Of a DNA stretch of 8,916 bases, positions 5,845 through 8,916 are shown in pieces (the first letter of the stretch is position 1; each line of letters begins with the position of its first letter). The notes below the pieces were generated by a model that was not told where the DNA came from, made no database searches, and saw nothing but the letters and a program-made list of their open reading frames with translations. The position numbers and the translations under genes were made by a program. The stretch comes from Bacteroides sp. CAG:545 (GTDB taxonomy: Bacteria > Bacteroidota > Bacteroidia > Bacteroidales > UBA932): the NCBI GenBank assembly GCA_000432515.1, contig HF996030.1, positions 1 through 8,916 of the forward strand. Reading direction: 5' to 3'.

Positions 5845-8433
5845 CTAAATTCCGTCAATGACAGCAGTCAGCTGACTTGCAAGCGAGGTATTGTAACCGG
5901 TAGAAATATACACCACGCGGCCGAAACTGTCGCACATCGCGATGACAGGAAGCGTCCTGGAAGCGGTATGACAGCCTTCGCACAGCATTTCACGAATTTC
6001 CCATTCAGGGTCAATGCCATAATGCCAGTCCTTATTAACATTCAGCTTAGCCACTGCCGCCTCATTCTGTCCGAGAACCACCACAGGGCGTCCCCATTCC
6101 TTGAGTTTTCCGGCAACAGCCTGCATTTCCCTGATCGCATGGTTGCTCGGTTCATCACACGCACCAAGCACGGCCAAAAGGAAATATCCCCTGCCTGTGG
6201 TACTGAGCAGCGACACCTTGTCCGCAGCCTTGCCATCAGATACCGGAATATAGAATGCTTCCGGATTCATTGCGCCCAAAACGCTGATTTCCTCTGCAGA
6301 ATGACGCATAACCAGTTGGACATCAGTGGTCTGATCCTTAAGGACATTGAAAGTCACCATCCTCGCAAGAACCTTTCCGCTGGCCATACGTGTTCCGCTC
6401 GTCAGCACATAATTCCCCTCATCCAGCTGGAACGGCTTGCTGAAACTCTTCGCTGAAGCATCCGCCCCCAGTTCAGTCGCGTCTCCGCCTTCGAAATCGA
6501 GAAGCACCCGCCTGCCGTTCTTCAGAATTTTGGACAATGTGAAGTGACGGTAGTATTCCGGATTCTCCGGCATTCCAGCTTCCGGTTTATAACGCATTGT
6601 CATCCAGCCTTTTTCAGAGACTGTTCCCACCTGATTACCGGCGTCCATGACGATATCGTTCCATTCTCCACCTGTGAAATACTGCGCCTTTCCGGTCATC
6701 TGGTCTATCCTTGACGGAATACCGAATGTCCTCAGAGCCGCCACCGTGAAGATATCACGGGAACGCCTGTCTGACTTCCTGAGGCTGAGAACGCCGGCCG
6801 GAGTCGCCTGCAGACGCTTGGAGTTCAGGCTGTCAGCTATTTCGAGATTCTCTTTCGCCCAATTGATTACAGATGCCGTCTTCTCAGCATCCGTCATATC
6901 AGGAGCAATCTGCGTCAGAACTTCCCTTATCTGCCTGCGGTACGGCTGTATGAATTCGCCTGCCACACGCGGGCACAACACATATTTATAGAACAGTTCC
7001 GCATCAGGATAGTCCTCAGCAGAGAAGTCCACAGACTCCAGAGCATCTTCCAGAACATCCGATTTCGTATCACGCAGGTCTTTTCTGGTAAGTGTAGCCA
7101 GCATCGGCAGAGCAGTTTCCACCTTGCCGCCTTCGTAGGCCTCGGCAATGAATTTCCGAATCTCGCGCCAGTTGCCCTTGGCGTCAATGAGCTGACGGCA
7201 GGCCTTGTCCGCATTCTCCTTCGACAGTTCCGGAAGACCGAGACGCTCACCGGCATTGTCCGATGTCGTAAATGTGGATGTATATGCGTGACGGATAGAG
7301 TCTTCCGCAGCAAGTCTCACCTTGTTCGCCTCGACAGCCTCAGCGGTCGCGTGAGCAGGGATATTGCCCGGCGCAGGAGGATTGATGTCGCACACGATTT
7401 CGAGAGCATCTCCGACCTTATGGCTCAGAACGATGTCCTTACGGCATTCAGGACTGTCGCCTTCGAGTTTCGCATAACCGAAATTGCCGTCACTATATGC
7501 CCACACCATCATATCTCCAAGTCCGGTGTGAAGCGATGCCTTCCCTTCATTGTCCGCGGCCAATGTCACAGCCGGAAACACTTCTCCGTAATTGTATATG
7601 CAGAAATCCACCTTCGCTCCGCTGACAGCATTTCCGTCAATGTCTTTTACGGTAACGACATTGTCACGTGTCTTCACGTAGTTTCCTATCACATTGATTT
7701 CAGTGAAGTTAGGCGTGCGGCGGATAACATCTTCCTGTCCGTTGTAGTCTCCGAACACGCGGGTGTGCATAAGCATTGCCCGGGAAGCGGGCTCGTTGAA
7801 CCAGGCCATATTCAGTTCCGGCTCAGGCTCGCAGGCTCCGAGGAATGACCATTTCCCGTCAGTCCAGACTTCCACCCAGGCGTGGTTGTCGTCAGTATGC
7901 GCCCATCTCGGGGTATAGACCTGACGTGCAGGGATTCCCATGGTACGCATCGCCGCCACCGTAAATGTGGATTCTTCACCACAGCGTCCTTCTCCGCTCA
8001 GGATGGTCGCCATCGGGGATGAAGTCCTTCCGTCTGACGGCGTATAGGTCGCCTTTTCGTGACACCAATGATTTATTTCAAGCGCCGCATCGTGCATCGA
8101 GAGACCAGCGACACGGGTTTTGAGCGTATCGTAATATACCTTTCTGAAATCATCCAGGCGCTCGTTGTTCACTCGTACCGGAAGCACGAAATGTCTGAAC
8201 AGCTGGTCAGGCACGTCCTTGCCCCACGGCATCTCCCGTCTTGCCTGCAACGACATTTTCACATTTTCCCTGAAGAATTCTTCGCTGTAATCGCCCTGGT
8301 CCGCGATATCCATATACCGGTACAGGAATTCCATCGATTCCTTCTCACTGATACGATTTCCGCAGGATGCAACAAGAAAGGCTGCCGCAATGGTCAATGT
8401 CAATGTCACGAGCCTTGAATACACGTTTCTCAT
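5845..8433 (-). CDS. Transglutaminase-like lipoprotein with duplicated core and C-terminal thioredoxin-like domain
   Basis: This 862-aa lipoprotein is probably exported and membrane-anchored. Residues 1-24 are a lipoprotein signal (basic RNVYSR, hydrophobic core, lipobox LVASC, lipidated C24). A first transglutaminase-like domain spans about 80-205: GEGRCGEESTFTVAAMRTMGIPAR carries the nucleophile C151, and NHAWVEVW carries H184. The expected acidic third residue is not in the usual place (WSFLGACEPEPE), though nearby Glu residues could serve. Residues about 250-340 resemble an Ig or carboxypeptidase-regulatory beta domain (VTVKDIDGNAVSGAKV). A second copy of the core (about 481-592) lacks the catalytic pair, with R556 and K582 in place of Cys and His. 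The last 115 residues look thioredoxin-like (GYFLLAVLGACDEPSNH, then TLPVIAMCDSFGRVVYISTG) without a canonical CxxC. Related large transglutaminase lipoproteins are common in Bacteroidota; the substrate is unknown, and peptide cleavage or cross-linking is inference. ATG 8433 is chosen for the signal peptide; the upstream TTG at 8487 lies in the promoter. It is the first gene of a likely three-gene run. Confidence 0.87.
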   Translation of the reverse strand: MRNVYSRLVTLTLTIAAAFLVASCGNRISEKESMEFLYRYMDIADQGDYSEEFFRENVKMSLQARREMPWGKDVPDQLFRHFVLPVRVNNERLDDFRKVYYDTLKTRVAGLSMHDAALEINHWCHEKATYTPSDGRTSSPMATILSGEGRCGEESTFTVAAMRTMGIPARQVYTPRWAHTDDNHAWVEVWTDGKWSFLGACEPEPELNMAWFNEPASRAMLMHTRVFGDYNGQEDVIRRTPNFTEINVIGNYVKTRDNVVTVKDIDGNAVSGAKVDFCIYNYGEVFPAVTLAADNEGKASLHTGLGDMMVWAYSDGNFGYAKLEGDSPECRKDIVLSHKVGDALEIVCDINPPAPGNIPAHATAEAVEANKVRLAAEDSIRHAYTSTFTTSDNAGERLGLPELSKENADKACRQLIDAKGNWREIRKFIAEAYEGGKVETALPMLATLTRKDLRDTKSDVLEDALESVDFSAEDYPDAELFYKYVLCPRVAGEFIQPYRRQIREVLTQIAPDMTDAEKTASVINWAKENLEIADSLNSKRLQATPAGVLSLRKSDRRSRDIFTVAALRTFGIPSRIDQMTGKAQYFTGGEWNDIVMDAGNQVGTVSEKGWMTMRYKPEAGMPENPEYYRHFTLSKILKNGRRVLLDFEGGDATELGADASAKSFSKPFQLDEGNYVLTSGTRMASGKVLARMVTFNVLKDQTTDVQLVMRHSAEEISVLGAMNPEAFYIPVSDGKAADKVSLLSTTGRGYFLLAVLGACDEPSNHAIREMQAVAGKLKEWGRPVVVLGQNEAAVAKLNVNKDWHYGIDPEWEIREMLCEGCHTASRTLPVIAMCDSFGRVVYISTGYNTSLASQLTAVIDGI

Positions 8434-8459
8434 AATGCTGTCTGTATTTGTGGTTTCCG

Positions 8460-8488
8460 CAAAGATAGCATTTTTTCCGCCTCTCAAA
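8460..8488 (-). promoter_or_regulatory. Promoter of the transglutaminase-like lipoprotein gene
   Basis: Reading the minus strand, TTTG (8488-8485) and TATCTTTG (8467-8460) are separated by 17 bp and match the Bacteroidota -33 and -7 elements, with slightly short spacing. The start of transcription would be near 8453, about 20 nt before ATG 8433. The in-frame extension of the lipoprotein towards TTG 8487 runs straight through both elements, which argues that it is not coding. Confidence 0.75.
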
Positions 8489-8503
8489 ACGGATAATTTT
8501 CAT

Positions 8504-8511
8504 TATCTTTG
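8504..8511 (+). promoter_or_regulatory. -7 box TATCTTTG for the nhaC-like gene
   Basis: TATCTTTG on the plus strand is a perfect Bacteroidota -7 box that would start transcription near 8518 and give a leader of about 46 nt before ATG 8564. No TTTG lies 17-21 bp upstream: that stretch is occupied by the -33 element of the divergent lipoprotein promoter, so the two promoters share DNA and could interfere with each other. Confidence 0.65.
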
Positions 8512-8520
8512 CGGCCTTTA

Positions 8521-8540
8521 TCCGCAGTGGCATATGCGGA
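8521..8540 (+). other. Small inverted repeat in the nhaC-like leader
   Basis: TCCGCA (8521-8526) and TGCGGA (8535-8540) can pair with an 8-nt loop just after the predicted transcript start of the antiporter gene. It is not followed by a T-run, so it is not a terminator. It may stabilise the mRNA 5' end or be a protein site; a chance short repeat is also possible. Confidence 0.35.
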
Positions 8541-8563
8541 CCTAATATGCAATTGACGAGGAA

Positions 8564-8916
8564 ATGAAACGGACAGCTGTCATCAGAACGGGTATCTCAT
8601 TGATACCTATCATAGTACTGATCATATTATTGGCATTGAACATCAGCTTTTTCGGGAGCGATGCGATTCTTGGCGCGAGCCAGGTCTCACTGCTGTTCTC
8701 CGCAGGCATCTGCGTGTGGCTTGCGATGTGGCTTTTCAAGAAGCCGTGGCAGGATTTCGAGGATGCGATACGGAGCAATATCGGTGACGTCACGACCGCG
8801 ATTGTGATATTGTTCCTGATCGGAGGCATATCGGGAACCTGGACCATGAGCGGAACTGTGCCGTCAATGATATATTATGGTGTGAAAATCATCTCCCCGA
8901 AGATATTCCTGCTGAC
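8564..8916 (+). CDS. nhaC: NhaC-type Na+/H+ antiporter, 5' part only
   Basis: An open frame starts at ATG 8564 and runs off the right edge after 117 codons without a stop, so only the N-terminal part is present. NhaC antiporters are inner-membrane proteins that exchange Na+ for H+ and help in pH and sodium control; full members are usually about 450-500 aa with around 12 membrane helices. The visible part has a hydrophobic helix at about 11-30 (SLIPIIVLIILLALNISFFG), a second at about 36-58 after GASQVSLL, a short loop KKPWQDFEDAIRSNIGD (59-75) and a third hydrophobic region from about 77 containing IGGISGTWTMSGTVPSMIYY (86-105), which resembles the conserved NhaC GTW-SGxVPTMIYYG motif. GAGGAA directly before the ATG is a purine-rich ribosome-binding site, though closely spaced. 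The gene is divergent from the lipoprotein gene. A related short-chain or amino-acid antiporter of the same superfamily cannot be ruled out from this fragment. Confidence 0.85.
   Translation, partial: MKRTAVIRTGISLIPIIVLIILLALNISFFGSDAILGASQVSLLFSAGICVWLAMWLFKKPWQDFEDAIRSNIGDVTTAIVILFLIGGISGTWTMSGTVPSMIYYGVKIISPKIFLL

Larger units (their letters stand above)
8457..8514. repeat. 11-bp inverted repeat formed by divergent -7 regions
   Basis: CCGCAAAGATA (8457-8467) and TATCTTTGCGG (8504-8514) are exact inverted copies with 36 bp between them. Each arm holds the -7 box of one of two divergent promoters plus the following GCGG. The symmetry may only reflect two good promoters of the same class, or it may let one regulator act on both genes. 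Confidence 0.7.

Noticed and set aside
7288..7848. Plus-strand open frame of 186 codons inside the lipoprotein gene
   Set aside because: It is antisense to the transglutaminase-like coding region and has no family features or promoter of its own; it is treated as a shadow frame.
8542..8847. Minus-strand frame of 101 codons at the right edge
   Set aside because: It is the antisense reading of the NhaC-like N-terminus, whose plus-strand frame has clear membrane helices and family motifs.

Overview
The window looks chromosomal and comes from a member of the Bacteroidota, most likely Bacteroidales. The support is the promoter style: four copies of the Bacteroidota -7 box TAnnTTTG lie just upstream of genes (TATATTTG, TAACTTTG, and TATCTTTG twice), and most starts have weak or no Shine-Dalgarno sequence. 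The gene content agrees: a TonB-receptor-like outer membrane barrel with a carboxypeptidase-regulatory-like N-terminus, a large transglutaminase-like lipoprotein, and NhaC. I see no mobile element, CRISPR array, tRNA or rRNA.

Layout. Positions 1-146 are AT-rich and non-coding, starting with an 11-bp tandem repeat cut by the window edge. A 968-aa outer membrane beta-barrel protein follows (147-3053, +). It has no SusD partner inside the window. An 88-bp gap then carries a good promoter for trpS (3142-4227, +), a tryptophanyl-tRNA synthetase of the type whose N-terminus resembles streptococcal enzymes. trpS converges, with a single base between stop codons, on a three-gene minus-strand run read from right to left: a transglutaminase-like lipoprotein (8433-5845), a ManA-like double-cupin protein (5799-4675) and an S4-domain Hsp15-like RNA-binding protein (4657-4229). 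The gaps are 45 and 17 nt, so co-transcription is plausible, but the ManA-like gene also has its own -7 box abutting the upstream stop codon. At the right edge, a divergent promoter region (8434-8563) separates the lipoprotein gene from the first 117 codons of an NhaC-type Na+/H+ antiporter (8564 onwards, +).

The two minus-strand genes most worth attention carry degenerate enzyme folds. The ManA-like protein keeps the fold-level motifs of class I phosphomannose isomerase but has lost three of the four expected metal ligands. The lipoprotein contains two copies of a transglutaminase-like segment. The first keeps its Cys and His. The second aligns well around TVAALRTFGIPSR but has Arg and Lys at the catalytic Cys and His positions. 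The lipoprotein ends in a thioredoxin-like domain without a normal CxxC. For both genes the longest open frame starts at a TTG lying inside promoter elements, so I moved the starts inward to ATG codons.

I do not see a clear new multi-gene system. The best candidates for something undescribed are the metal-site-less ManA paralogue and the duplicated, half-decayed transglutaminase lipoprotein upstream of it.
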